From a virus, in the IMG/VR virus record IMGVR_UViG_3300013102_000062, positions 1 to 27,986 of that record: 27,986 bases of DNA; one strand, 5' to 3'. The translations under genes and the position numbers were made by a program. Positions within the stretch are counted from its first letter, which is position 1, and each line of letters begins with the position of its first letter. A model generated the notes under the pieces. The model made no database searches, was not told the DNA's origin, and saw nothing but the letters and a program-made list of their open reading frames with translations. Of this stretch, positions 11,699 to 19,617 are shown in pieces.

Positions 11699-13417
11699 TT
11701 GCTTGATGTAGCACTCCCGGACCCCTTCGAGTCCGAGTTCGCCCGCGGAATCTACGACGCCAAGTACCGCGGCGACGACCGTGGCTGGCACGACACCGCT
11801 GTGCGTGTGGCGAGGAGCGTCATGGACGCGGTCGACATGGCGGGCGCGCCTGAGACGGCGCAGCTGATCGATCTCATCTACGAGCGGAAGTTCATCCCGG
11901 GCGGGCGCTACCTGTACGCGGCTGGCCGCGACCTGCACCAGGTCCAGAACTGCGCCCTGTACCGCTGCGACGACACACGTGAGGGTTGGGCCGACCTGTT
12001 CCGCAAGACGTCGATGTCGCTCATGACCGGCGCGGGCGTCGGCGTGGACTACTCGTTCGTCCGTCCGATGGGCTGGCCGATCTACCGCACGGGCGGGACG
12101 GCTTCAGGGCCGCTTTCGCCTGCCCGCATCGTGAACGAGACCGGCCGCAACGTCATGCAAGGCGGTGCACGCCGCTCGGCCATCTGGGCTGGCCTGTACT
12201 GGTGGCACCCGGACATCTTCGACTTCATCCGCGTGAAGGACTGGTCGCAGGAGGTCCGTGAGGCGAAGGAGGTCGACTTCAACTACCCGGCTGACTTCGA
12301 CTATACGAACGTCTCGGTCGCCCTCGACCGTGCGTTCTTCGACGCGAAGGACGGGTACGACATCGGCCCGTTCCTGCGCGAGTACGCACCGGACTGGTTC
12401 ACCGACGAGATGTACGATCGCGCGCCGGACGGCGGTCCCTGGCAGGCTTGGGCCGACCGCGTCTACGACGAGACGGTCGAGCATATGGTCACCACGGCCG
12501 AGCCTGGGTTCTCCGTCAACTACGACAACCCGCGCGAGAGCCTGCGGAACGCCTGCACGGAGATCACCTCCGAGGACGACTCGGACATCTGCAACCTCGG
12601 CAGCCTGAACCTGTCGCGGTTCGACGACATCCATGAGTTCGTGGAGGCGACCCAGCTGGGGACGCTCTTCCTGCTGGCCGGGACCGTCTACTCGCACCTC
12701 CCGCACGACGAGGTCTACGAGACGCGCGAGAAGAACCGGCGGCTCGGGCTGGGCCTCATGGGCGTCCATGAGTGGCTGCTGGTGCGCGGCAAGCCGTACG
12801 GCCCTGATCCCATGCTGGGCAACTGGCTGGAGCGGTGGGAGCAGGTCAGCAACCTGGCCGCGTGGTCCTGGGCGGACACGTTCAACATCTCGCGGCCGAT
12901 CAAGGTCCGGGCCATCGCCCCCAACGGGACGATCGGCATCCTGGCCGAGACGACGACGTCGGCGGAGCCGATCTTCGCGGCCGCCTACAAGCGCCGGGTC
13001 AAGACGGCCAACGCGCGCCGGGACATCATCGAGTTCGAGTACGTCGTGGACCCCACGGCCGCTCGCCTGGTGGCACAGGGCGTCGATCCCAAGCTGATCG
13101 AAGACGCCTACACGCTGTCCTACGACGTCGAGCGTCGGATCGCGATGCAGGCGTGGCTCCAGCAGTTCGTGGACCATGGCATCAGCTCGACGGTGAATCT
13201 GCCGGCCGTAGACGCCCAGAACTTCACGCCGCAGGAGTTTGGCGAGATCCTCTGGGACTACCTGCCGCAGCTGCGCGGGATCACGTGCTACCCGGACGGC
13301 AGCCGCGGCGGCCAGCCGCTGACGGCGGTCCCGATCGAGTACGCGCTCGCGCAGGGCGTGGGCGTCCGGTTCGAGGAGAACGAGGAGCGCTGCGTGGGTG
13401 GCGCGTGCGGGATCTAG
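11699..13417 (+). CDS. nrdJ: Adenosylcobalamin-dependent (class II) ribonucleotide reductase
   Basis: A 572-residue enzyme that reduces ribonucleotides to deoxyribonucleotides using a radical generated from adenosylcobalamin. Visible catalytic features are the substrate-side redox Cys in QVQNCALYRC (C85, with C90 close by), the N284-x-C286-x-E288 active-site triad (NACTE), the partner C298 in CNLGSLNL, the phosphate-binding APNGTIGILAETTTSAEP loop at about 400-420, and a C-terminal CVGGAC (C565, C570) pair that re-reduces the active site. No ATP-cone is present. The start is TTG at 11699, 8 nt after a strong AGGAGG. It is the only gene here with this combination of a long leader and TTG start. 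It sits between portal and protease, an uncommon place for RNR, and works with ThyX and the pyrophosphohydrolase in DNA precursor supply. Confidence 0.93.
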   Translation: MLDVALPDPFESEFARGIYDAKYRGDDRGWHDTAVRVARSVMDAVDMAGAPETAQLIDLIYERKFIPGGRYLYAAGRDLHQVQNCALYRCDDTREGWADLFRKTSMSLMTGAGVGVDYSFVRPMGWPIYRTGGTASGPLSPARIVNETGRNVMQGGARRSAIWAGLYWWHPDIFDFIRVKDWSQEVREAKEVDFNYPADFDYTNVSVALDRAFFDAKDGYDIGPFLREYAPDWFTDEMYDRAPDGGPWQAWADRVYDETVEHMVTTAEPGFSVNYDNPRESLRNACTEITSEDDSDICNLGSLNLSRFDDIHEFVEATQLGTLFLLAGTVYSHLPHDEVYETREKNRRLGLGLMGVHEWLLVRGKPYGPDPMLGNWLERWEQVSNLAAWSWADTFNISRPIKVRAIAPNGTIGILAETTTSAEPIFAAAYKRRVKTANARRDIIEFEYVVDPTAARLVAQGVDPKLIEDAYTLSYDVERRIAMQAWLQQFVDHGISSTVNLPAVDAQNFTPQEFGEILWDYLPQLRGITCYPDGSRGGQPLTAVPIEYALAQGVGVRFEENEERCVGGACGI

Positions 13418-13425
13418 TTCTCTGG

Positions 13426-13431
13426 TAACCT
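13426..13431 (+). promoter_or_regulatory. Extended -10 (TGG-TAACCT)
   Basis: TCTGGTAACCT lies 6 bp after the nrdJ stop and ends 5 nt before a GTG that opens a 7-codon ORF, just upstream of a strong terminator. It looks like the other leaderless boxes, yet only a roughly 60-nt RNA would result unless the hairpin is read through. Confidence 0.4.
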
Positions 13432-13436
13432 GAGAC

Positions 13437-13460
13437 GTGCTCACCTTCCGCCTCCGGTAA
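13437..13460 (+). other. Possible 7-codon leader ORF (MLTFRLR)
   Basis: GTG at 13437 opens seven codons ending in TAA (13458-13460), 3 nt before a terminator stem. Two of the seven codons are Arg (CGC, CGG). A box-leader peptide-terminator-gene layout recalls attenuation, but no alternative antiterminator pairing was found by eye. Confidence 0.2.
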
Positions 13461-13463
13461 GGC

Positions 13464-13494
13464 GACAACGGCCCCTCACTGAGGGGCCGTTGTC
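13464..13494 (+). terminator. Terminator hairpin after nrdJ
   Basis: A 14-bp perfect stem, GACAACGGCCCCTC with its complement, around a 3-nt ACT loop, followed by GTTGTGG. It separates nrdJ from the prohead protease and is followed 12 bp later by a new -10 box. Confidence 0.85.
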
Positions 13495-13505
13495 GTTGTG
13501 GAGCG

Positions 13506-13511
13506 TACCAT
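13506..13511 (+). promoter_or_regulatory. -10 box (TACCAT) for the prohead protease, leaderless
   Basis: TACCAT ends 7 nt before the ATG at 13519, directly downstream of a terminator. There is no Shine-Dalgarno sequence. The same hexamer is used at 16023. Confidence 0.6.
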
Positions 13512-13518
13512 CCCGTGC

Positions 13519-14241
13519 ATGGATCTCAGCCAGTTCTCCGTCGTCGCCGTCCCTGACACCGACGACCTGATCAAGTACCAGGTCGACTTCGGCCTGAAGG
13601 CGCTGACCGAGGACACCGACGTCATCACGACAGACGCGGACGGCAACCTCTTCATCGAGGGCTGGGCCGCCATCTTCGAGGGTGTCGACCGCCAGGGCGA
13701 GAACTTCATCGACGGTGCGTTCCAGCGCGGCATCAAGGCCTTCCTGTCGGGTCCGGCCGCCCTGTGCTACCACCACAAGACCGACAAGGTGCTCGGCAAG
13801 GTGCTGGACCTAGAGGAGGTCGAGGGCAAGGGGCTGCGCATGCGCGCCCGTGTCGACGCCGCCATCCGGTCGCACCCCGAGCTGAAGACGTACTACGAGC
13901 AGATCAAGGCGGGCACCCTCTCGGCGCTCTCCGTCGGCGGCTTCTTCAAGCGGAAGCTGACCGAGGCTGGTCTGCGCATCTCGGGAGTCGACATGACGGA
14001 GATCTCCGTCACGGGCGTTCCCGTTCACCCTGCTCCGTCGTTCGCGGTTGTCGCGGGCAAGGCTCTGGACATCCAGATGCCCAAGGTCCCGAAGTCCGTG
14101 AAGGAGGCAGATAGCCTGCGTGACGAGGACATGGAGATGATCTCCATGGCCATCGACGCGTTGAACCGGACGTTCGACCGGATCGACCAGCGGGGCAAGA
14201 AGAAGGACACGACGCCCCAGACCATCACCATCGAGGACTAG
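13519..14241 (+). CDS. HK97-family prohead maturation protease
   Basis: A 240-residue serine protease that cleaves scaffold segments from capsid subunits during head maturation. The fold's landmarks are FIEGWAAIFEGVDRQGE (about 45-61), the catalytic His in CYHHKTDKVLGK (H85/H86), Ser in GTLSALSVGGFF (S135/S138), and the acidic partner in DMTEISVTGVPVHPAPS (about 159-174). The C-terminus is a charged helix (EDMEMISMAIDALNRTFDRI). ATG 13519 is preferred over the in-frame GTG at 13498 because the latter lies inside the promoter and because TACCAT is placed exactly 7 nt before the ATG. It directly precedes the capsid gene, as expected. Confidence 0.9.
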   Translation: MDLSQFSVVAVPDTDDLIKYQVDFGLKALTEDTDVITTDADGNLFIEGWAAIFEGVDRQGENFIDGAFQRGIKAFLSGPAALCYHHKTDKVLGKVLDLEEVEGKGLRMRARVDAAIRSHPELKTYYEQIKAGTLSALSVGGFFKRKLTEAGLRISGVDMTEISVTGVPVHPAPSFAVVAGKALDIQMPKVPKSVKEADSLRDEDMEMISMAIDALNRTFDRIDQRGKKKDTTPQTITIED

Positions 14242-14272
14242 CTGTCACAAGACGGCTTAGTCTGGAGGAACC

Positions 14273-15673
14273 ATGAGGACTCTCGAAGAGATCACCGCAT
14301 CGATCAGCGCGCTCGAAGAGCGCGCCAACGAGGCGACGACCCGTCTGGAGGCCAAGGCCGCCGAGGGCACCGCCTCCCGAGACGACGTCGCCGAGGTCAA
14401 GGCGGTCGTCGACGAGATGCAGCCGAAGCTGGCTGCACTGAACGAGGAGTACGAGCGCGCGCTCGATCGCAAGTCGATCGAAGACGTCCAGTCCGAGCTG
14501 ACCACGCTCGGCGCAGCGATCTCGGAGCTGAAGAAGCCCGCTCCCAACTTCCAGCTGCCCTTCGAGGAGGGCTCGGAGGAGGGCAAGGCCCTCGACGAGT
14601 TCTACGGCGACGGGCTCGGCACCGGTCAGTTCTCCGCGTTCGCCGACGTCAAGCTGGCGAACAAGGGCAACCAGGCGGCCATCGAGCGCCTGACGAAGGG
14701 CCTGGAGGTCCCGGCTCGCTCCGGCATGACCATGTCGGCCGAGGGCAAGGCCCTCACCGAGGGCGTGCAGGCTCAGGGCGGCTACCTCGTTCGCCCGGTC
14801 ATCGAGCGTCAGCTGGTCGAGGCCCGCGAGCTGGACAACGTCCTGCGCGGTCTCTGCTCCAAGCTGAACATCTCGACCAACGCCATCCAGCTCGACCAGC
14901 TGGCGATCAGCACGACCGCCGGATGGGTCGCGGAGCTGGCGCAGAAGCCCGAGGACGTCGCGATGTCCCTGGCGAGCCTGACCGCGTCGGTCTTCACGGC
15001 CGCCGGACTGGTCACGGTCTCGAACCAGCTGCTCGCGGACTCCAACCCGCAGGTCGACACCCTCGCCATGCGCGACCTCACCCGTCGCCTGGTGGCGCTG
15101 GAGGAGACGGCCTTCATGGCGGGCGACGGCAACGGCAAGCCGCTCGGCATCCTCAACACCCCCGGCATCCAGGGCATCGGCCCGGACAGCAACTCGGTCC
15201 TCGACCTCCTGCTGGCGATCCTCCAGGCCGTCTCGAACGTCCAGGAGAACCACGGGCAGCCGAACGCGATCCTGATGCACCCGCGCACCTGGACGCGCAT
15301 CCTGATGGCGCAGTTCACGGGCGACATCGCCCCGGGCGCGTTCATCATCGGCGGCGACTCGGCCTTCAACGTGTCGCAGAGCCGCACCGTCCAGCAGGGT
15401 CCCTCGAAGCTCCTGTGGGGCGTCCCGGTGGTCCTGTCCAACCGCGTGCCGACCAACCTCGGCTCCGGCACCAACGAGTCCCGCGTGATCGTCGGCGACT
15501 TCCAGGAGGCGCTGATCCTGGACCGCCAGGGCATCACCGTGGACGAGTCCAGCCACGTCTACTTCACGACGAACCAGACGGTGTTCCGCGCTGAGGAGCG
15601 CGTCGGCTTCACGGCCGCACGCAACCCGCGCGCGTTCAACATCGTCGGCGGCGCGAACCTGGCCAACGGCTGA
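14273..15673 (+). CDS. Major capsid protein, HK97 fold with N-terminal scaffold segment
   Basis: A 466-residue protein. Residues 1 to about 100 are a charged coiled coil (EEITASISALEERANEATTRL onward), the delta-domain scaffold probably removed by the protease encoded just upstream. The remainder shows HK97-capsid features: QGGYLVRPVIERQLVEARELDNV, ETAFMAGDGNGKPLGILN, AILMHPRTWTRILMAQF, LLWGVPVVLSNRVP and a closing VIVGDFQEALILDRQGITV...FRAEERVGFTAARNPRAFNIV. It assembles the icosahedral shell. GGAGGA lies about 5 nt before the ATG, the strongest conventional ribosome site after that of nrdJ, fitting high expression. A TAGTCT overlaps this leader but would remove the ribosome site if used. 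Confidence 0.94.
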   Translation: MRTLEEITASISALEERANEATTRLEAKAAEGTASRDDVAEVKAVVDEMQPKLAALNEEYERALDRKSIEDVQSELTTLGAAISELKKPAPNFQLPFEEGSEEGKALDEFYGDGLGTGQFSAFADVKLANKGNQAAIERLTKGLEVPARSGMTMSAEGKALTEGVQAQGGYLVRPVIERQLVEARELDNVLRGLCSKLNISTNAIQLDQLAISTTAGWVAELAQKPEDVAMSLASLTASVFTAAGLVTVSNQLLADSNPQVDTLAMRDLTRRLVALEETAFMAGDGNGKPLGILNTPGIQGIGPDSNSVLDLLLAILQAVSNVQENHGQPNAILMHPRTWTRILMAQFTGDIAPGAFIIGGDSAFNVSQSRTVQQGPSKLLWGVPVVLSNRVPTNLGSGTNESRVIVGDFQEALILDRQGITVDESSHVYFTTNQTVFRAEERVGFTAARNPRAFNIVGGANLANG

Positions 15674-15697
15674 TCCGGGAGGAGGTAACCTCTAGCC

Positions 15698-15970
15698 ATG
15701 GCAGTCACTGAGAACACCACCACCGTCGGCACCGTCACCACGACGAAGCGGACGGGCACCGACACCGCGCAGGTCTCCCCTGCCGGGTCCACGGGCGACG
15801 CGATCCACGTCGCAGGCACGGTCGACGTCAACGAGACCGTCGTCTCGACGGACGTCGTCATCCTCGACCCGGACGGCGCAGACGCGGTCCAGGTCGACGG
15901 CGAGGGCGGGGAGAAGAACATGGACCTCCCCCTGAACGACGCGGGCAACGGCGTCGCGACCTTCACCTAG
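15698..15970 (+). CDS. Small Thr/Asp-rich protein, possible capsid decoration
   Basis: A 90-residue protein made of Thr, Val, Asp and Gly with repeated short beta strands (TTVGTVTTTKRTGTDTAQV, GTVDVNETVVSTDVVILD). The ATG is preceded by GGGAGGAGG about 12 nt upstream, and by TAACCT ending 6 nt before it, so either a leadered or a leaderless start is possible. Immediately after a capsid gene, small beta-rich proteins are often decoration or cement proteins. No family is recognised and the role is inferred. Confidence 0.72.
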   Translation: MAVTENTTTVGTVTTTKRTGTDTAQVSPAGSTGDAIHVAGTVDVNETVVSTDVVILDPDGADAVQVDGEGGEKNMDLPLNDAGNGVATFT

Positions 15971-15994
15971 TCCTTCCCTACACCCGACAAGTCC

Positions 15995-16018
15995 AAGGGC
16001 CGCCTCCGGGCGGCCCTT
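15995..16018 (+). terminator. Terminator hairpin after the capsid genes
   Basis: A 10-bp perfect stem, AAGGGCCGCC with its complement, closes a TCCG loop and is followed by GTCG. It lies 24 bp after the small capsid-associated gene and 4 bp before a new -10 box. Confidence 0.8.
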
Positions 16019-16022
16019 GTCG

Positions 16023-16028
16023 TACCAT
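16023..16028 (+). promoter_or_regulatory. -10 box (TACCAT) for the head-tail connector, leaderless
   Basis: TACCAT ends 6 nt before the ATG at 16035 and starts 4 bp after the terminator stem. The stretch between contains GAGG, too close to act as a normal ribosome site. Confidence 0.58.
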
Positions 16029-16034
16029 GAGGAC

Positions 16035-16694
16035 ATGGCCGATCTCCTGACTCTCAACGAGTACCGCGACCTGAAGGGGACCGATCCCCAGAACCACAGG
16101 GACGACGTGCGCATCGCGTCCATGCTGGGACCGATCTCGTCGATGATCCGTACCTTCACCGGGCGCAACTTCGGCTCTGACGCCGTGACCGAGGACCGGA
16201 CGTTCGAGTACGACGGCTCCGGCTACCTCGACATCGATGACGCCTCCGCGATCAACTCCGTCTCCGTCGTCGTGCCGGGCGCAGACCCGTACGTCCTGGA
16301 CTCCACGCTCTACCAGGCGATGCCCCCGCGTCGCGTGGATGCCCCGATCTACTACTTCATCATCCTCCCCGGATTCTCCTTCATGGGTGGCAGCCCGGAG
16401 ATGGGCTTCACGCGCAACATGGACATCCTGGCGGCCGAGGGCCGTCTCATGGGCCTGCCGCCGATGGTCACGGTCAACGCCGACTGGGGCTGGCCGGACG
16501 TGCCCGAGGACATCAAGCTGGCCGCCATGTGGACCCTGGATGACTTCCTGGCCCGTGGCTCCGGCGAGGGCCTGACGTCCGAGTCGATCGCGGACTACTC
16601 GCGGTCCTGGGGTTCCCGCGGCGGCATGCAGGTCGTCTCCGCGCTGCCGCAGCGCGCCCAGGACATCCTGGCCGCCTACCAGAAGTGGTACTAG
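16035..16694 (+). CDS. Head-to-tail adaptor (connector) protein
   Basis: A 219-residue protein in the usual place after the capsid. The N-terminal helix-rich part (LLTLNEYRDLKGTD, ASMLGPISSMIRTFTGRNF) followed by a beta region (FEYDGSGYLDIDDASAINSVSVV) and a C-terminal helical part (PEDIKLAAMWTLDDFLARG) is the pattern of gp6/SPP1 gp15-like adaptors, which join portal to tail completion proteins. ATG 16035 is chosen over a TTG at 16017 that lies inside the terminator stem. The stop is directly followed by the next ATG. Confidence 0.85.
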   Translation: MADLLTLNEYRDLKGTDPQNHRDDVRIASMLGPISSMIRTFTGRNFGSDAVTEDRTFEYDGSGYLDIDDASAINSVSVVVPGADPYVLDSTLYQAMPPRRVDAPIYYFIILPGFSFMGGSPEMGFTRNMDILAAEGRLMGLPPMVTVNADWGWPDVPEDIKLAAMWTLDDFLARGSGEGLTSESIADYSRSWGSRGGMQVVSALPQRAQDILAAYQKWY

Positions 16695-17117
16695 ATGAGC
16701 ATCGTCATGTCCACCCGAGTCCAGGCTCGCAACCGCATGGGCCAGTTCGCTGCGGAGTGCGCGGCCGCGGCTGTCCTGAGCGCGCAGCAGATCGCTGAGC
16801 TGGGCGCGAACGTCGCGCGTGCCGAGGCTCCGGTGAAGACCGGCCGCCTGGTCGGATCGATCCGCGCGGTGCCCAAGGGCAAGACCGCCTACTGGTCCGT
16901 GAACACCCCCTACGCCATGTTCCAGGAGAAGGGCACCGGCGCGCGCAAGCTGCCGGGCAACGTCACGTTCTTCTGGGAAAACGCCGGCAGGTTCTGGAAG
17001 CCCGGGCGGAACATGATCAACCACCCCGGCAACCCCGGAATCCACTACATGGAGTACAGCTACGAGGCCGCTAGCGCGGCCGCCATGACCATCGTGCGAG
17101 CGAACTACCCCGGATGA
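16695..17117 (+). CDS. HK97 gp10-like tail completion protein
   Basis: A 140-residue protein. The features APVKTGRLVGSIRA, AYWSVNTPYAMFQEKGTGAR and a Pro/Gly-rich C-terminal part (KPGRNMINHPGNPG...YEAAS) are the hallmarks of the HK97 gp10 / minor tail component family that caps the tail or finishes the head-tail joint. Its ATG follows the preceding stop without a gap, and its TGA overlaps the next ATG (ATGA), giving tight translational coupling across the connector genes. Confidence 0.88.
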   Translation: MSIVMSTRVQARNRMGQFAAECAAAAVLSAQQIAELGANVARAEAPVKTGRLVGSIRAVPKGKTAYWSVNTPYAMFQEKGTGARKLPGNVTFFWENAGRFWKPGRNMINHPGNPGIHYMEYSYEAASAAAMTIVRANYPG

Positions 17118-17569
17118 CCGTCGTCACTTCACCTTACGAGCTGGCTGCGGCCGCCATCAAGCAGATCATCGACACCGAGTTCGCTGACCTCGGAGTCGAT
17201 ACGCTGCACGACCAGGTCCATGAGTCGCTGGGCCACGACCGGATCGTCGTCGGCATCGCGCCGAACTACGACGCGCCGCAGGCTCGCGATGAGAACGTCC
17301 AAGAGACTTGGCTGGACGTGCGCTTCTGGAACCTCTACAACCTCCAGATCGATCCCGAGCAGATCGTGGACCCGCGCATCATCACGAACTACGCCGAGCG
17401 TCTCAAGCGCGCGGTCAAGGCCGCGAACATCACGATCAACGGGCAGGTCTGGTACTTCTCCGTGCGCCGGACGACGTACCCGGACGACCCGACCGGGAAC
17501 AAGAGCCGGTTCGTCATGACCTTCCGGGCTTTCGGTAACAACGCGGCCCTGGTCGAGACCACTGGTTGA
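17114..17569 (+). CDS. Tail terminator protein
   Basis: A 151-residue protein. It begins with a helix (YELAAAAIKQIIDTEF), then has a beta-rich core (DRIVVGIAPNYDAP, ETWLDVRFWNLYNL, IDPEQIVDPRIITNYAERLKRAVKAANI) and ends with YFSVRRTTYPDDPTGNKSRFVMTFRAFG, matching the order and size of siphovirus tail terminators that stop tube growth and bind the connector. It is coupled to the upstream gene by a 4-nt overlap. Position before the tail tube gene supports the call. Confidence 0.8.
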   Translation: MTVVTSPYELAAAAIKQIIDTEFADLGVDTLHDQVHESLGHDRIVVGIAPNYDAPQARDENVQETWLDVRFWNLYNLQIDPEQIVDPRIITNYAERLKRAVKAANITINGQVWYFSVRRTTYPDDPTGNKSRFVMTFRAFGNNAALVETTG

Positions 17570-17581
17570 CGCATCGTCGCG

Positions 17582-17587
17582 TAGAGT
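17582..17587 (+). promoter_or_regulatory. -10 box (TAGAGT), leaderless
   Basis: TAGAGT ends 7 nt before the ATG at 17595. TTGACG lies 10 bp upstream of it, a spacing similar to the 11 bp seen before the minus operon and too short for a classical -35. No ribosome site is visible. Confidence 0.5.
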
Positions 17588-17594
17588 TCTAGGC

Positions 17595-18188
17595 ATGGCA
17601 ACGATCAAGCCCTCTGACCACGCTCCCGACGAGCAGGTCCACTACTCCTTCGCGGGCGTCGACTTCGATCTCGCACCGGGCGGATCGTTCGACACGACCG
17701 ACCGTCTGGTCCTCGCGAACGCCGAAGATCACCCCTGGCTGGACGTCGAGGTTGCCGCCGAGACGCAGTACGCAGGGGTCTTCCGCGAGCCCTTCCCCTC
17801 GGCCGAGGAGGACGGTGCGTCCTTCCACCACGGCGAGATCGCCTTCGACCCGGAGGCCATCCGCGAGGTCGAAGAGCAGAAGGTCCGCGACGCGACTCCG
17901 GCCATCGCCATCGAGGCGGGACTGGACCAGGGCGAGCCGGAGATGGTCGCCGGTCATCCCGTGACCGTCGCAGCGATCGACGAGCGCGAGATCGTGGCCG
18001 AGCAGGTCACCTCTTCCGCCCCGGACGCCGAGGCTCCCGCAGCGGACGCCGCCGACGAGCACGCAGCTGACGAGGCAGCCGTGGACCCGGTCCACGACGA
18101 CGCTCCCGTGGTCGAGCCGGAGCCGGTGGTCGACGAGGAGCCCGCCCCCGCTGACGAGCACCCCGACAACCAGGAGAACGTGAACTAG
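17595..18188 (+). CDS. Acidic protein of the tail module
   Basis: A 197-residue protein. Residues 1-90 are beta-like (VHYSFAGVDFDLAPGG, TQYAGVFREPFPSAEE), then helical (PEAIREVEEQKVRD). The last 60 or so residues are low-complexity Ala/Asp/Glu/Pro (APAADAADEHAADEAAVDP, EPEPVVDEEPAPADEH), strongly acidic and probably disordered. It lies between tail terminator and tail tube, so a structural or assembly role is likely. No family is recognised. The start is set by the TAGAGT box 7 nt upstream; it stops 1 nt before the next ATG. Confidence 0.75.
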   Translation: MATIKPSDHAPDEQVHYSFAGVDFDLAPGGSFDTTDRLVLANAEDHPWLDVEVAAETQYAGVFREPFPSAEEDGASFHHGEIAFDPEAIREVEEQKVRDATPAIAIEAGLDQGEPEMVAGHPVTVAAIDEREIVAEQVTSSAPDAEAPAADAADEHAADEAAVDPVHDDAPVVEPEPVVDEEPAPADEHPDNQENVN

Positions 18189-18189
18189 C

Positions 18190-19173
18190 ATGGCCGGACT
18201 TCGCGGCAACGTCGCCTGGCTGATGGCGCAGAAGCAGACGGCCAAGGGCACCCTGGCGACCCCCGCAGTTCCGGGTGTCGCGGCAGGAGCCTGGAAGCAG
18301 CCGTTCTCTGGCGGCTCCATCGGCCCGACGCGCACCACCGACAACCTCTCCGAGACCGACGCGTCTCGCGACCAGGGCACGACCTACGTCCAGCAGACGG
18401 GCGTCGAGGGCTCCCCGGAGATCTACGTTCGCGACGCGAACATCGGCTTCTGGCTGTGGGCCGCGCTCGGCGCGGACGCCGTCACGGGCACGACGAACTT
18501 CGCGCACGTCCTGACCCCGGCGAACAACCTGCCGTACATCTCCATCTGGAAGATGCTCGGCGACACGCTCTACGAGTCCTACCGGGACTGCAAGGTCGGC
18601 TCGATCGAGATCGCCGCCGAGGCGGGCAACCCGCTCACGGCGACCCTCGGCATCCAGGGGCTCCAGGCGACCCGCCTGACCACGGACCCGTCGACCACCC
18701 CGGCGATCCCGATGCAGAACGGGACCGTCTACAACTACAACAACGCGACGGTGACGCTCGGCGGCTCCGTGACGGCGCTGGTGCGCTCGTTCACGCTGAC
18801 CATCGAGAACAACCTCACGATGCAGCAGACCGACGACTCCGTCCCGTACGACGTCGTCGAGGGTCTGCGTGAGGTCACCCTCGGGTTCGACCTCATCTTC
18901 GAGGACCTGTCGGAGTACAACAAGTTCCACTACGGCGGAGCAGCAGGTACGACGATCTCCTCGAACACGTTCACGACGTCGGCGCTGTTCACCTTCTCCC
19001 TGGGCGTGAACAACTCGGTCTCGTTCAACCTGCCCTCCATCGCCTACCAGGAGTTCCCGGTCGAGCCCGATCCGGGTGGCGACCCGGTCGTGGCGTCGGT
19101 GCGAGCAGTCGGCCAGCGCGGCGGCTCCCCCACCGTGACGGCTACGGTCAACAACCAGGTCGCCGTCTACTAG
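18190..19173 (+). CDS. Major tail tube protein
   Basis: A 327-residue protein forming the stacked rings of the tail tube. Family-like features include RGNVAWLMAQKQTAKGTLATP at the N-terminus, IGFWLWAALGADAVTGTTNFAHVLTP in the middle, and GSIEIAAEAGNPLTATLGIQG, FTLTIENNL and REVTLGFDLIFED, all typical of the beta-barrel tube proteins of actinophages. It has a C-terminal tail rich in Ser/Thr/Val. Position just before the tail chaperones and tape measure is the usual order. Confidence 0.9.
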   Translation: MAGLRGNVAWLMAQKQTAKGTLATPAVPGVAAGAWKQPFSGGSIGPTRTTDNLSETDASRDQGTTYVQQTGVEGSPEIYVRDANIGFWLWAALGADAVTGTTNFAHVLTPANNLPYISIWKMLGDTLYESYRDCKVGSIEIAAEAGNPLTATLGIQGLQATRLTTDPSTTPAIPMQNGTVYNYNNATVTLGGSVTALVRSFTLTIENNLTMQQTDDSVPYDVVEGLREVTLGFDLIFEDLSEYNKFHYGGAAGTTISSNTFTTSALFTFSLGVNNSVSFNLPSIAYQEFPVEPDPGGDPVVASVRAVGQRGGSPTVTATVNNQVAVY

Positions 19174-19183
19174 GAGAACAGGC

Positions 19184-19597
19184 ATGCCTCGCACGACGTC
19201 CCGTCCCCTGCCGCCCGGTACTCGCGGTGGCTTCCCCTACCACGGCTCGCTCAAGACGGCCCTGGCCGGGAACAACAACGATCTCGTCTTCACGGCGAAG
19301 CGCTTCGGCAAGGCCTCCTCGGGCATCCGCGTGCGCTACGTCGTGTCCGGGAACAACACCGCCCTGTCCGTGTCGGTCTCCGGCAAGGACATCACCGTGA
19401 ACGTCGCCACCGATGGCGGTGGCGCAGCCACCTCCACGGCCACGCAGGTGCGCACGGCTGTCAACGCCTCGACGTCCGCGGCCGCGCTGGTGGGCGCGTC
19501 CAACGCGCCGGGCAACGACGGCACCGATGTCGTCGCCGCGATGGCCTACACGGCCCTCTCGAAGGGCGGCGACTACGTCTACGGTACCGGGCGCTAG
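19184..19597 (+). CDS. Small virion protein with Ig-like or decoration-type repeat
   Basis: A 137-residue protein preceded by AGGAGA. The core (NNNDLVFTAKRFG, then IRVRYV, ALSVSVSGKDITVNVATDGGG, STATQVRTAVNASTSAAALVGA, then NAPGNDGTDVV) belongs to a pattern common in phage tail or capsid surface proteins. It follows the tail tube gene by 10 bp and ends before tandem terminators, so it should be made at similar levels to the tube protein. A tube- or capsid-decorating role is inferred. Confidence 0.75.
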   Translation: MPRTTSRPLPPGTRGGFPYHGSLKTALAGNNNDLVFTAKRFGKASSGIRVRYVVSGNNTALSVSVSGKDITVNVATDGGGAATSTATQVRTAVNASTSAAALVGASNAPGNDGTDVVAAMAYTALSKGGDYVYGTGR

Positions 19598-19617
19598 CCT
19601 CAGTCCCAACGACGGTA

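Noticed and set aside
12104-13468. 454-codon minus-strand frame opposite nrdJ
   Set aside because: It starts in the terminator region and is Arg/Val/Asp-rich. The plus strand has all RNR catalytic residues.
13498-13518. GTG at 13498 as start of the prohead protease
   Set aside because: It lies between the terminator stem and the -10 box. ATG 13519 is placed as at other leaderless genes and gives a normal N-terminus.
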